Below, in pieces: positions 23,683 through 31,282 of a stretch of 64,000 nt of DNA. The position numbers and the translations under genes are program-made. Location: NCBI RefSeq assembly GCF_000971335.1, contig NZ_JZJL01000013.1, forward strand, positions 45,512-109,511. Reading direction: 5' to 3'. This DNA is from Chromobacterium vaccinii. Its GTDB lineage: Bacteria > Pseudomonadota > Gammaproteobacteria > Burkholderiales > Chromobacteriaceae. Numbering within the stretch: position 1 is the first letter of the stretch; each line of letters begins with the position of its first letter. Under the pieces are notes generated by a model. That model saw nothing but the letters and a program-made list of their open reading frames with translations. It made no database searches and was not told the origin of the DNA.

Positions 23683-23708
23683 AAAAGCCCCGCGATACGG
23701 GGCTTTTT
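23683..23708 (+). terminator. Bidirectional intrinsic terminator between the acyl-CoA synthetase and tcyL genes
   Basis: AAAAGCCCCG (23683-23692) pairs with CGGGGCTTTT (23698-23707) around CGATA. The A- and T-tracts flank the stem on both sides, so it can serve the convergent genes on either strand. Confidence 0.9.
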
Positions 23709-23732
23709 CATATGGCGGAAACCAACAACGGC

Positions 23733-24395
23733 TCAGCGCTGATGCGCCAGATTGAGCCGGTTCTCCACATGGCGCTGCAAGCGCTCGAACAGCGCGCTCA
23801 GCGCCCAATAGATGGCGGCAGCGGCCAGATACAGCGGCAGCGGCTGGAAGGTCTGGGCGATCACTTCTTTCGTCGCCAGCATCAGCTCGGTGACGGTGAT
23901 CACCGATACCAACGAAGTGTCCTTGATCAGCGAGATCAAACTGTTGGACAAGCTGGGCACCGACAAACGCAGCGCCTGCGGCGCGATGATGTGTCGCATC
24001 GTCTGCCACCAGGTGAAACCCAGCGAGAAAGCCGCGTCCCACTGCCCCTTGGCCACGCCGGCGATGCCGCCGCGCAAACTCTCCGACAGATAGGCCGCCA
24101 CATTCAGCGTCAGGGCCAGCACGCCGGCAGGCACCGGATCCAGCTCCAGGCCCACGCCCGGCAAACCGTAGTAGATGACGAAAATCTGCACCAGGAGCGG
24201 CGTGCCGCGCATCGCGCTGACATAGAACGCCGCCAGCTGCGACAAGACCGGCAGCTTCGCCACCCGCACCATCGCCACCGCGAAACCGAGCGCCAGGCCC
24301 AGCACCATCGCCACCAGCGCGAACAGCAGCGTATGCGCCGCGCCCTGCAGCAGCACGGGCAGCGCCGCCTCGAACAGAGCCATCCAATCGCCCAT
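23733..24395 (-). CDS. tcyL: Cystine ABC transporter permease
   Basis: This is a 220-residue inner-membrane permease of the HisM/GlnP family. The sequence runs closely parallel to E. coli TcyL (YecS): FYVSAMRGTPLLVQIFVIYYGLP, then GQWDAAFSLGFTWWQTMRHIIAPQA containing the EAA loop that contacts the ATPase, then LSNSLISLIKDTSLVSVITVTEL. Four or five transmembrane helices are visible. It is encoded downstream of the binding-protein gene with an attenuator-like hairpin between them. AAGGGAAGAG provides the ribosome site before the ATG at 24395. No ATPase gene (tcyN) is present nearby, which is unusual. Confidence 0.85.
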   Translation of the reverse strand: MGDWMALFEAALPVLLQGAAHTLLFALVAMVLGLALGFAVAMVRVAKLPVLSQLAAFYVSAMRGTPLLVQIFVIYYGLPGVGLELDPVPAGVLALTLNVAAYLSESLRGGIAGVAKGQWDAAFSLGFTWWQTMRHIIAPQALRLSVPSLSNSLISLIKDTSLVSVITVTELMLATKEVIAQTFQPLPLYLAAAAIYWALSALFERLQRHVENRLNLAHQR

Positions 24396-24410
24396 CTCTT
24401 CCCTTCCCTG

Positions 24411-24447
24411 AAAAGCCGACGCCCCCGCTAAAGCAGGGGCGTGCGGC
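24411..24447 (-). terminator. Intercistronic hairpin/attenuator between tcyJ and tcyL
   Basis: GCCG plus ACGCCCC (24415-24425) pair with GGGGCGT plus CGGC (24436-24447) with one bulged base. On the minus strand the stem is followed by CTTTTC. It lies between the binding-protein stop and the permease start, where partial termination would give more binding protein than permease, a common arrangement in ABC importers. Confidence 0.6.
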
Positions 24448-24467
24448 TCATGCTATCACAAACCGGC

Positions 24468-25253
24468 TTATTTCTTCGCCGCCGCGGGCGCCTTGGACAC
24501 GTCGATGCCGAACCACTTCACGGAAATCTTCCGGAAGGTGCCATCGGTCTTCATGCCGCTCAAGACCTTGTCGATCTCGGACTTGAATTGCGGATTGCCC
24601 TTGGCGAATGGGATCGCCATCGTCGCCACGTCGCCCACCGGCGCGCCGGCCTTCAGCGGCAGCTTGGCCTGCTTGATCGCGAACGGAATCAGCAAGCTGT
24701 CGTTCAGCGCCGCGTCCAGGCGGCCGGTGGCCAGATCCTGCAGGTATTCCGGCGCGCCGGGATAGGTCTTCACCTGCACCCCGGCCGCGGCCTTGGCCAT
24801 GTCGGCGTAGTTGCTGCCCTGGCCGACGCCGAGCTTCTTGCCGTTCAGGTCGGCCAGGTTCTTGAAGACGCGGCTTTCGTTCTTGCGCACGATCAGCTGG
24901 GCGCTGGAGTAGGTGTAAGGCTGGCTGAAATCGAACACCGCCTGGCGCTGCGCGGTCACGCCCACCTGGTTGACGACGATGTCGAACTTGCCGCTTTGCA
25001 GGCCGGCCAGCAGGCCGCTCCACTCGGCGGTGGCGAATTCCGGCTTCACCTTCATCCGGCGCGCGATCTCGGTGGCGATCTCAACGTCGAAACCGGTCAG
25101 CTGCTGCTTGGCGTCTTTGAAATTGAACGGCGGGTAAGTGCCTTCCAGTGCGATCTTCAGTGTGCCGCGCTGCCTCACCGTGTCCACCAGGTCTGCCGCG
25201 AGGGCGAGATTGCCGATTGCAGCGGCCATCAGTGCAAGCATCAACTTCTTCAT
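24468..25253 (-). CDS. tcyJ: Periplasmic cystine-binding protein of an ABC transporter
   Basis: This is a 261-residue family 3 solute-binding protein. Residues 1-19 form a signal peptide (basic MKK, hydrophobic core, ending LALA). The mature part starts with the family segment GTLKIALEGTYPPFNF and contains LTGFDVEIATEIARRM and DIVVNQVGVTAQRQAVFDFSQPYTYSS. KKLGVGQGSNYADM follows, and the pattern is close to E. coli FliY/TcyJ. Cystine is therefore the best guess, though related amino acids are possible. It is the first gene of the unit; AT-rich DNA upstream (25254-25360) should hold its promoter, but I see no clear consensus. No regulatory gene is adjacent. Confidence 0.85.
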   Translation of the reverse strand: MKKLMLALMAAAIGNLALAADLVDTVRQRGTLKIALEGTYPPFNFKDAKQQLTGFDVEIATEIARRMKVKPEFATAEWSGLLAGLQSGKFDIVVNQVGVTAQRQAVFDFSQPYTYSSAQLIVRKNESRVFKNLADLNGKKLGVGQGSNYADMAKAAAGVQVKTYPGAPEYLQDLATGRLDAALNDSLLIPFAIKQAKLPLKAGAPVGDVATMAIPFAKGNPQFKSEIDKVLSGMKTDGTFRKISVKWFGIDVSKAPAAAKK

Positions 25254-25360
25254 ATCAATATAACCTTTTGAAATATATAACTCAAAAAATAATTACATGG
25301 AGAATATCAATAAAACCACATATTGCACAAGCTCCCCCCTGCCGCGCCAGTCCCGCCCTC

Positions 25361-25396
25361 AAAGTAAACAGCCCCGCCGAAAAGCAGCGGGGCTGT
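25361..25396 (-). terminator. Terminator-like hairpin downstream of the Wzz-like gene
   Basis: ACAGCCCCGC (25368-25377) pairs perfectly with GCGGGGCTGT (25387-25396). On the minus strand the stem is followed by TTACTTT. It lies 20 bp after the Wzz-like stop codon. Confidence 0.75.
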
Positions 25397-25416
25397 GGCT
25401 CAGGCCAGCGAATCGA

Positions 25417-26415
25417 TCATTTTCCAGGAGATAAGACCAAGCGCCCCGATCGGCGCCATTGCAAGACGAGCGCCAGCAACGTGGAAATCGCCAAGCCAAT
25501 CAAACCCGCCATGGCGACGATCAAGCTGCGCTTGGGCGAAGACTTCATCAGAGGCGGGGTAGCTTCAACCAACACTTGCACGTCCTGCGAGGCCACCAAC
25601 TCCGCCTGCTGCACCTGTCTCGCCAATTCCTGAGTCAGCGCACGGTGGTAGTACAGGTCTCGAACCTCGGTAAACAAATCCGGCGGCAAGACCATCACCT
25701 CACCGCTGGCCTTGGCCAATTCCATCTTGATCTGCATCAGCGCGCTATCGAGATTATTGGTATCACCGGCGGCAAGCATACCTTCGAGACTGGCAAAGCC
25801 ACTTACCATTTGAACTGCAGTCGAATCCAGCTTCAAACGGCCGCTTTGAATATCCGCACGCACCTCTTTCTCCGCCTGCTTCAAACGCTCACGGGAGGTC
25901 GTCAGCCGCCCTTGCAGCACATACAGCTTACGACCCTGCTCAGTGATATGAGCGCCCAGTATCTGCTGACGGCAAAGATCGGCCAAATAGTTGGCTATGC
26001 GCGCGGCCATGGCCGGATCCGGATCCGTCACCATGATTTCCAACGGTTGATCCTTTACCACGTTGACTTTCAAATGGCCATTCAACAATGCCAACTTGGC
26101 CTCGCTTTCGCTGTCACGCTTATAACGCGCCGCAAGGCCAAACTTTTCCACTGCCTGCTTCAGCACAGGGTCGCTCTGCAGCAGCGCAGCCCCACCTTTC
26201 GCCCCGATCGGCTCAGCAATCAGCAACTGGGTCTTTGCCGAAAAAACATCTGGCATGCTCAACGACCAAGCTAGCCCCAGCGCGCCGGACAGAGCGCAAC
26301 CGGATAACAGTAAGCACCAATTCGCCAAGCAGAACTGCGCAACCTGCAACAAACTGATTTCATCTTCTTCGCTCTTCACCACTGCACCCCGAGTCTCCGA
26401 CAACACTGGCAACAC
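25417..26415 (-). CDS. Wzz-type polysaccharide chain-length determinant / polysaccharide co-polymerase
   Basis: The 332-residue inner-membrane protein has two terminal transmembrane helices, near residues 30-52 (LANWCLLLSGCALSGALGLAW) and 297-318 (LIVAMAGLIGLAISTLLALV). Between them lies a long periplasmic region with heptad-like helices, the Wzz architecture. The Pro-rich ATPPLMKSSPKRS before the second helix is characteristic. It would set the length of O-antigen or exopolysaccharide chains. It is isolated from any polymerase, flippase or glycosyltransferase genes, and its GC content is well below its neighbours, suggesting separate acquisition. The start at 26415 is the longest option; a GTG at 26382 after GGAGACTCGGGG is an alternative. 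Confidence 0.8.
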   Translation of the reverse strand: MLPVLSETRGAVVKSEEDEISLLQVAQFCLANWCLLLSGCALSGALGLAWSLSMPDVFSAKTQLLIAEPIGAKGGAALLQSDPVLKQAVEKFGLAARYKRDSESEAKLALLNGHLKVNVVKDQPLEIMVTDPDPAMAARIANYLADLCRQQILGAHITEQGRKLYVLQGRLTTSRERLKQAEKEVRADIQSGRLKLDSTAVQMVSGFASLEGMLAAGDTNNLDSALMQIKMELAKASGEVMVLPPDLFTEVRDLYYHRALTQELARQVQQAELVASQDVQVLVEATPPLMKSSPKRSLIVAMAGLIGLAISTLLALVLQWRRSGRLVLSPGK

Positions 26416-26449
26416 AAATCAATTTGATTAGCAAAACAAGTTCTTATAG

Positions 26450-26473
26450 CAAAAGTGGCGGCGACTCGCCACC
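26450..26473 (-). terminator. Terminator of ychF
   Basis: GTGGCG (26455-26460) and CGCCAC (26467-26472) form the stem. On the minus strand CTTTTGC follows. It lies about 20 bp beyond the ychF stop. Confidence 0.65.
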
Positions 26474-26493
26474 ACCCGCTTTAGAAGAACTGT

Positions 26494-27585
26494 TTAGACG
26501 TTGAACAAGAAGTTCATCACGTCGCCGTCCTGCACCACGTATTCCTTGCCTTCGGCTCGCATCTTGCCGGCTTCCTTGGCCTTGGCCTCGCCGCCGTAGC
26601 CAATGAAATCAGTGTAGGAGATGGTTTGGGCGCGAATAAAGCCACGCTCGAAATCGGTATGGATCACACCAGCCGCCTGCGGCGCGGTGTCACCGATATG
26701 GATGGTCCAGGCGCGCACTTCCTTGACGCCCGCGGTGAAGTAGGTTTGCAAGCCCAAAAGCTTGTAACCGGCGCGGATCAGGCGATCCAGGCCAGGCTCT
26801 TCCAGGCCCAGCGTTTCCAGGAACTCGGCCTTGTCGGCGTCATCCAGCTCGGCGATTTCGGATTCGATGGCCGCGCACAGCGCCACCACCGGCGCGCCTT
26901 CGCTGTCGGCCAGCGCCTGCACCCGCTCCAGCAGCGGATTGCCGCTGAAGCCGTCTTCGGCCACGTTGGCGACATACATCGCCGGCTTGATGGTCAACAG
27001 GCACAGCGGCTTGATCAGCGCCTTTTCCTCGTCGGACAGGGCCAGCGAGCGCGCCGGCTTGCCTTGGTCCAGATGCGGCACCAGCTTTTCCAGCACCGCG
27101 ATCAGCGCGCGCGCGTCCTTGTCGCCGGACTTGGCTTTTTTGCCTTCGCGCTGCATCGCTTTTTCCACCGCGGACAAGTCGGCCAGCGCCAGCTCCGTCA
27201 GGATGGTTTCGATGTCGGCGATCGGGTCCACCTTGCCTGCAACGTGAACGATATTGTCATCCTCGAAGCAGCGCACCACGTTGACGATGGCGTCGGTCTC
27301 GCGGATGTTGGCCAGGAACTGGTTGCCCAGGCCTTCGCCCTTGGAGGCGCCCGCCACCAAGCCGGCGATGTCGACGAACTCGACGATGGCCGGCTGGATT
27401 TTCTGCGGATTGATGATCTTGGCCAGTTCGGCCAGGCGCGCATCCGGCACTTCGACGATGCCGACATTGGGCTCGATGGTGCAGAACGGGTAGTTGGCGG
27501 CTTCGATGCCGGCCTTGGTCAACGCATTGAACAGGGTGGACTTGCCGACGTTGGGCAGACCGACGATACCGCATTTCAGACTCAT
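26494..27585 (-). CDS. ychF: Ribosome-binding ATPase YchF
   Basis: This is a 363-residue Obg-family P-loop protein that binds 70S ribosomes and hydrolyses ATP in preference to GTP. The P-loop [18 protein letters not shown] lies at residues 8-25, G3 is [20 protein letters not shown], and the G4 position reads NVAEDG in place of NKxD, the change known to favour ATP. The C-terminal TGS-like domain contains [30 protein letters not shown]. Length and sequence match the family end to end. It follows pth by 69 bp, the usual bacterial order. A terminator hairpin lies just downstream. Confidence 0.97.
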   Translation of the reverse strand: MSLKCGIVGLPNVGKSTLFNALTKAGIEAANYPFCTIEPNVGIVEVPDARLAELAKIINPQKIQPAIVEFVDIAGLVAGASKGEGLGNQFLANIRETDAIVNVVRCFEDDNIVHVAGKVDPIADIETILTELALADLSAVEKAMQREGKKAKSGDKDARALIAVLEKLVPHLDQGKPARSLALSDEEKALIKPLCLLTIKPAMYVANVAEDGFSGNPLLERVQALADSEGAPVVALCAAIESEIAELDDADKAEFLETLGLEEPGLDRLIRAGYKLLGLQTYFTAGVKEVRAWTIHIGDTAPQAAGVIHTDFERGFIRAQTISYTDFIGYGGEAKAKEAGKMRAEGKEYVVQDGDVMNFLFNV

Positions 27586-27654
27586 TGCTGTCTTCCTAAA
27601 GAAATTCTATTTCAATCCATTATGGCGACGGACCGTCGGACCGCCAGCCCGCAA

Positions 27655-28245
27655 TCATTTGGCTTCGGTGTGCAGCGCCTTCATCGCCTCGGCCATCTTG
27701 CCGGCGATCGCGCGCGGCAGCTCGCGCAAGGATGCCAGAATGGCCTCGTCCAGCGCCTGCTGCTCCTCGGCGCGCGGCTTTTTCAGCACGAAGTTGGCCA
27801 CTTCCTTCTTGTCCCCCGGATGGCCGATGCCAAGCCGTAGACGCCAGAAGGCCGGCGAGCCCAGCCGCGCCGCGATGTCCTTCAGACCATTGTGGCCGCC
27901 ATGGCCGCCGCCCTGCTTGAAGCGGGCCACGCCGGGCGCGAGATCCAGTTCGTCATGCACGACCAGGATCTCGTCCGGCAATATCTTGTAGAAATGCGCC
28001 AGCGCCAGCACGGCCTGGCCGGACAGGTTCATATAGGTCATCGGCTTCAGCAGCCAGACGTCCTGTCCTTCGATCTGGATCCTGGCGACGTCGCCGTGGA
28101 ACTTGCCTTCCGTGCGCCAGTTGCCCTTGAACTGCCAGCACAACTCGTCCACCAGCCAGAAACCGGCGTTATGGCGCGTCTTTTCGTATTCGGGGCCCGG
28201 GTTGCCCAGGCCGACAATCAGGCGGGTGCCAGACATATCGCTCAT
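27655..28245 (-). CDS. pth: Peptidyl-tRNA hydrolase
   Basis: This is a 196-residue enzyme that releases peptides from peptidyl-tRNAs dropped by ribosomes. The catalytic motif [19 protein letters not shown] (His25 from this start) is at the N-terminus. [41 protein letters not shown] and GIGHPG follow in the standard order. The frame is open further upstream, but that part overlaps the rplY terminator, so I place the start at the ATG at 28245 (or the ATG three codons later). The gene lies between rplY and ychF in the same orientation. The rplY terminator upstream suggests partial uncoupling. Confidence 0.96.
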   Translation of the reverse strand: MSDMSGTRLIVGLGNPGPEYEKTRHNAGFWLVDELCWQFKGNWRTEGKFHGDVARIQIEGQDVWLLKPMTYMNLSGQAVLALAHFYKILPDEILVVHDELDLAPGVARFKQGGGHGGHNGLKDIAARLGSPAFWRLRLGIGHPGDKKEVANFVLKKPRAEEQQALDEAILASLRELPRAIAGKMAEAMKALHTEAK

Positions 28246-28251
28246 TCCAAT

Positions 28252-28295
28252 GAAAAAAGCCCGCTGCCCGCCACCTGGGCGCACAACGGGCTTTT
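28252..28295 (-). terminator. Intrinsic terminator between rplY and pth
   Basis: AAGCCCG near 28289-28295 pairs with CGGGCTT near 28257-28263, with an inner GCGCCC/GGGC stem. On the minus strand a run of six T residues follows. It ends only a few bases before the pth start, so pth is read by leak-through or from a promoter overlapping this element. Confidence 0.75.
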
Positions 28296-28328
28296 CACCG
28301 TCACCGCGAACGGCGACGGCAGCAGAAA

Positions 28329-28616
28329 TCACACACGAGCGAAGTCGATGTGCATCACTTGCTGTTTGTACGGGTGCATCTGGAATGCAGCCACTTTCAC
28401 TTGCTCTTTCTGGCCGTCGATGACCAGATCCAGCACGGAAGCGTGGAAGCCTTCGTTCTTCAGCGCGTAGTACATGGTGTTGTGATCCAGCACCAGGGAA
28501 ACGGCTTCCTTGCCGGCGCCGTAAACCACGGCCGGCACTTGGCCAGCGTGACGCAGGCGGCGGCTCGCACCCGTACCCAGATCAACACGCTTGCTAGCAA
28601 TCAGTTCAAAAGACAT
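28329..28616 (-). CDS. rplY: 50S ribosomal protein L25 (short form)
   Basis: This is a 95-residue 5S-rRNA-binding protein of the large subunit. The sequence opens with [31 protein letters not shown], continues with a conserved [15 protein letters not shown] and ends [15 protein letters not shown]. It is of the short E. coli type without the C-terminal CTC extension. It lies 58 bp downstream of prs and is followed by a strong terminator. Order prs-rplY-pth-ychF is widely conserved in beta- and gammaproteobacteria. Confidence 0.96.
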   Translation of the reverse strand: MSFELIASKRVDLGTGASRRLRHAGQVPAVVYGAGKEAVSLVLDHNTMYYALKNEGFHASVLDLVIDGQKEQVKVAAFQMHPYKQQVMHIDFARV

Positions 28617-28674
28617 TGTAAAGCTCCAGTTTCAGTTAAAAGCACCCGGCCGCCGCGACCAGCAGGCCAGATGT

Positions 28675-29658
28675 TTACGGCAGGCAAGCGCCCGTCGCAA
28701 CCAGTTCCTCATTGAAGAGGTAGGACACCGATTCTTCGTTGTTGATCCTGCGCAGCGTTTCTGCCAGCAGGCCGGCGATCGAAGCCACCCGGATGTTCGG
28801 GCAGGCCTTGGCCGCGGCGGTCAACGGGATGGTGTCGGTCACCACCACCATATCGATGTCGGAATTCTTGATGCGGTCCACCGCCTGACCGGAGAAGATC
28901 GGGTGGGTCGCATAGGCCAGCACGCGTTCGGCGCCGCGCTCCTTCAGAGCGCTGGCCGCCTTGCACAGCGTGTTGGCGGTATCGATCATGTCGTCGACGA
29001 TCAGGCAGGTGCGGCCCGAGACATCGCCGATGATGTTCATCACTTCGGCCACATTGGCCTTCGGGCGGCGCTTGTCGATGATCGCCAGATCCGTGTTCAG
29101 CGCCTTGGCCACCGCGCGGGCGCGTACCACGCCGCCCACGTCCGGGCTGACCACGATCAGGTCGTCGAAGCGCTGGGCGCGGATGTCCTTCAACAACACC
29201 GGGGTCGCATAAACGTTGTCCACCGGGATGTCGAAGAAACCTTGGATCTGGTCGGCATGCAAATCGACGGTCAGCACGCGGTCGATGCCGGCGCTGGTCA
29301 GCATATTGGCCACCAGCTTGGCAGAAATCGGCACGCGGGCGGAGCGCGGACGGCGATCCTGCCGGGCGTAGCCGAAATAGGGAATCGCCGCGGTGATCCG
29401 GCCGGCGGACGCGCGTTTCAGCGCATCGGCCATGGTCAGGATTTCCATCAGGTTGTCGTTGGTCGGCGCACAGGTGGATTGCAGAATGAAAACGTCGCGG
29501 CCGCGAACATTTTCCAGCAGCTCCACTGCCACTTCGCCATCGCTGAACTTGCCGACATCGGCGCGTCCCAACGAAATATCCAAATGTTTGACTACGTTCT
29601 GAGCAAGTTCCGGATTAGCCGTACCGGTAAATACCATCAAACTGTCGTATGCCGCCAT
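28675..29658 (-). CDS. prs: Ribose-phosphate pyrophosphokinase (PRPP synthetase)
   Basis: This 327-residue enzyme makes phosphoribosyl pyrophosphate from ribose-5-P and ATP for nucleotide, His and Trp synthesis. Typical segments are [38 protein letters not shown], and ATP-contact residues in [22 protein letters not shown] with the metal-binding His and the PRPP loop [14 protein letters not shown] complete the pattern. Length is slightly above E. coli Prs because of a few extra N-terminal residues. Its ATG lies only about 28 bp beyond the tRNA-Gln terminator, so its promoter must overlap that element or transcription must leak through. Confidence 0.97.
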   Translation of the reverse strand: MAAYDSLMVFTGTANPELAQNVVKHLDISLGRADVGKFSDGEVAVELLENVRGRDVFILQSTCAPTNDNLMEILTMADALKRASAGRITAAIPYFGYARQDRRPRSARVPISAKLVANMLTSAGIDRVLTVDLHADQIQGFFDIPVDNVYATPVLLKDIRAQRFDDLIVVSPDVGGVVRARAVAKALNTDLAIIDKRRPKANVAEVMNIIGDVSGRTCLIVDDMIDTANTLCKAASALKERGAERVLAYATHPIFSGQAVDRIKNSDIDMVVVTDTIPLTAAAKACPNIRVASIAGLLAETLRRINNEESVSYLFNEELVATGACLP

Positions 29659-29685
29659 GATTCGCTTTGCCTTAGCTGGATAAAG

Positions 29686-29719
29686 AAAAAGCGTGTAAGG
29701 CTCTCTTACACGCTTTTTT
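29686..29719 (-). terminator. Bidirectional terminator between tRNA-Gln and prs
   Basis: GCGTGTAAG (29691-29699) and CTTACACGC (29705-29713) form a perfect 9-bp stem with a 5-base loop, flanked by A5 and T6. It ends the ispE/tRNA-Gln transcript just ahead of the prs start codon. Confidence 0.9.
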
Positions 29720-29747
29720 CATGCTCTCTCTTATTCGGAGAAAGTCC

Positions 29748-29822
29748 TGGCTGGGGAGGTAGGGATCGAACCTACGAATGCCGGAATCAAAATCCGGTGC
29801 CTTACCACTTGGCGACTCCCCA
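29748..29822 (-). tRNA. tRNA-Gln(UUG)
   Basis: The minus-strand sequence folds as a full cloverleaf: acceptor TGGGGAG/CTCCCCA, D-stem GCC/GGC, anticodon stem CCGGA/TCCGG with loop TTTTGAT (anticodon TTG), and T-stem GTAGG/CCTAC with TTCGATC. The 3' CCA is encoded. It starts 6 nt after the ispE stop codon on the same strand, so it must be processed from the ispE mRNA. Confidence 0.97.
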
Positions 29823-29828
29823 GTAACC

Positions 29829-30683
29829 TTATTCAGCGCTGTCGAACAGAGGGTGGACATTCAGTCCTTCCGCTACAAATCCCTGATATTTTTTCGACAA
29901 CACTCGGTAAACTTTATCGGCTTCGTCTTTCGACTCGAATTCCATAAACACGCAAGCGCCGGAACCGGTCATCAGCGGCGAACCATATTTTCTTAACTCG
30001 CTCAGTACTTCATTCACCGCTGGAAATCTTTTCTCTACAACGCTTTGCAGGTCGTTTCTGCGCTGCTGCGTTGTTTCGAGGATTCGCATTATGCCGAGGC
30101 GACCTACCTCTGTCAACATGCTTTGCGAAAAATTGCGGAATATCTCGGCAGTCGGCACATGAACCTGTGGGTGAATTACCAAATACCAGGCAGGCTTCAA
30201 GTAAAGGGGCTCCAGCACCTCTCCGACTCCGGTGGCCAACGCATTGCGGCCGAAGATGAAAACCGGCACGTCGGCGCCCAACCTCAAGCCCAGCGCCTGC
30301 AGCCTCTCGCGCGGCCAATCCAGCCCCCACAAGCGATTCAACGCGATCAGCACGGTGGCGGCGTCGGAACTGCCGCCGCCCAGGCCACCGCCCATCGGGG
30401 TGCGTTTTTCCAGCTCGATGCTCGCTCCAAGCCGGCAGCCGCTTTCCTCCTGCAGCAGCCGGGCCGCGCGCACGGTCAGATCCTGCTCCGGCGGCACGCC
30501 GTCGGTCGGCGTCAAGAGCTCGATCGCGCCGTCGTCGCGGACTGCCAGGCGCAACGTGTCGCCAAAATCGATGAAACGGAACACCGTCTCCAGCAAGTGG
30601 TAGCCGTCGGGCCGTTTGCCGACCACGTGCAGCAACAGGTTGAGCTTGGCCGGAGCCGGATAGGTGTGAAACGGATGCCGCAT
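29829..30683 (-). CDS. ispE: 4-diphosphocytidyl-2-C-methyl-D-erythritol kinase
   Basis: This 284-residue GHMP kinase phosphorylates CDP-methylerythritol in the MEP isoprenoid pathway. YPAPAKLNLLLHVVGKRPDGYHLLET opens the protein, and the ATP loop is TPMGGGLGGGSSDAATVL. A C-terminal SPLMTGSGACVFMEF is the third GHMP motif. The frame stays open far upstream into lolB, but the ATG at 30683 gives the standard N-terminus. It lies 56 bp after lolB and 6 bp ahead of tRNA-Gln, all on the same strand, a common lolB-ispE-tRNA-prs order. Confidence 0.96.
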   Translation of the reverse strand: MRHPFHTYPAPAKLNLLLHVVGKRPDGYHLLETVFRFIDFGDTLRLAVRDDGAIELLTPTDGVPPEQDLTVRAARLLQEESGCRLGASIELEKRTPMGGGLGGGSSDAATVLIALNRLWGLDWPRERLQALGLRLGADVPVFIFGRNALATGVGEVLEPLYLKPAWYLVIHPQVHVPTAEIFRNFSQSMLTEVGRLGIMRILETTQQRRNDLQSVVEKRFPAVNEVLSELRKYGSPLMTGSGACVFMEFESKDEADKVYRVLSKKYQGFVAEGLNVHPLFDSAE

Positions 30684-30739
30684 GTCTATCTTGTTCTGTA
30701 TCTGAATGGTGGGTATTCGGAGCGCGCGGGGAAGCCGGC

Positions 30740-31282
30740 TCACTGCCAGCTCTGCACCACGACCTTGACGGTCAGGCCTTCGCGCTGCATTTCCACCCGT
30801 TTGGGATGGTCGGCCTCGACGTCGGCGTCGCGGACGAAGCGGATATGCCAGCCCTGCTGCTCCAGATTGCCGTCGGCGTCGACGCGGCTTTCCAGGCCGG
30901 GCGCCGGCAGGCCGCGTATCCACCACACCAGATTGGACAGCGGCAGCGGCCACCCCATCACCTGCCGGGTCAGGCTTTCCACATCGTCGGCCTGCCAGCT
31001 TTTGCCGTCGGCCAGCAGCGTCACGCCGCCGGGATCGCGCAGCACCTTGGCCACAGTGTTGCCCAGCGGAGAGTTGATCGCCACTTCGTCGCGCGGCGGC
31101 TGGTGCCGCCAGTCGAAATTGGCGACATGGCCCTTGCCGTCCAGATTGGCCGACAGGCGGCCGCTGACGCTGAACGGCGCGTCGGCCGCCGCTTCCAGCG
31201 ACGGCTTGGGGCGGAACAGCGCTTCGTTGGCGCAGCCGGCCAGCAGCAGCGCCAACGACAGCAGCAGCGCGCGCCGGATCAC
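30740..31282 (-). CDS. lolB: Outer-membrane lipoprotein insertion protein LolB
   Basis: This is a 180-residue lipoprotein that receives lipoproteins from LolA and inserts them into the outer membrane. A signal peptide RRALLLSLALLLAGC with Cys17 as the lipidation site opens it. The body has FSVSGRLSANLDGKGHVANFDWRH and GVTLLADGKSWQADDVESLTRQVMGWPLPLSNLVWWIRGLPAP, typical of LolB. The start is a GTG at 31282 that overlaps the stop of the upstream TPR gene (GTGA), indicating translational coupling. ispE follows after 56 bp. Confidence 0.93.
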   Translation of the reverse strand: MIRRALLLSLALLLAGCANEALFRPKPSLEAAADAPFSVSGRLSANLDGKGHVANFDWRHQPPRDEVAINSPLGNTVAKVLRDPGGVTLLADGKSWQADDVESLTRQVMGWPLPLSNLVWWIRGLPAPGLESRVDADGNLEQQGWHIRFVRDADVEADHPKRVEMQREGLTVKVVVQSWQ

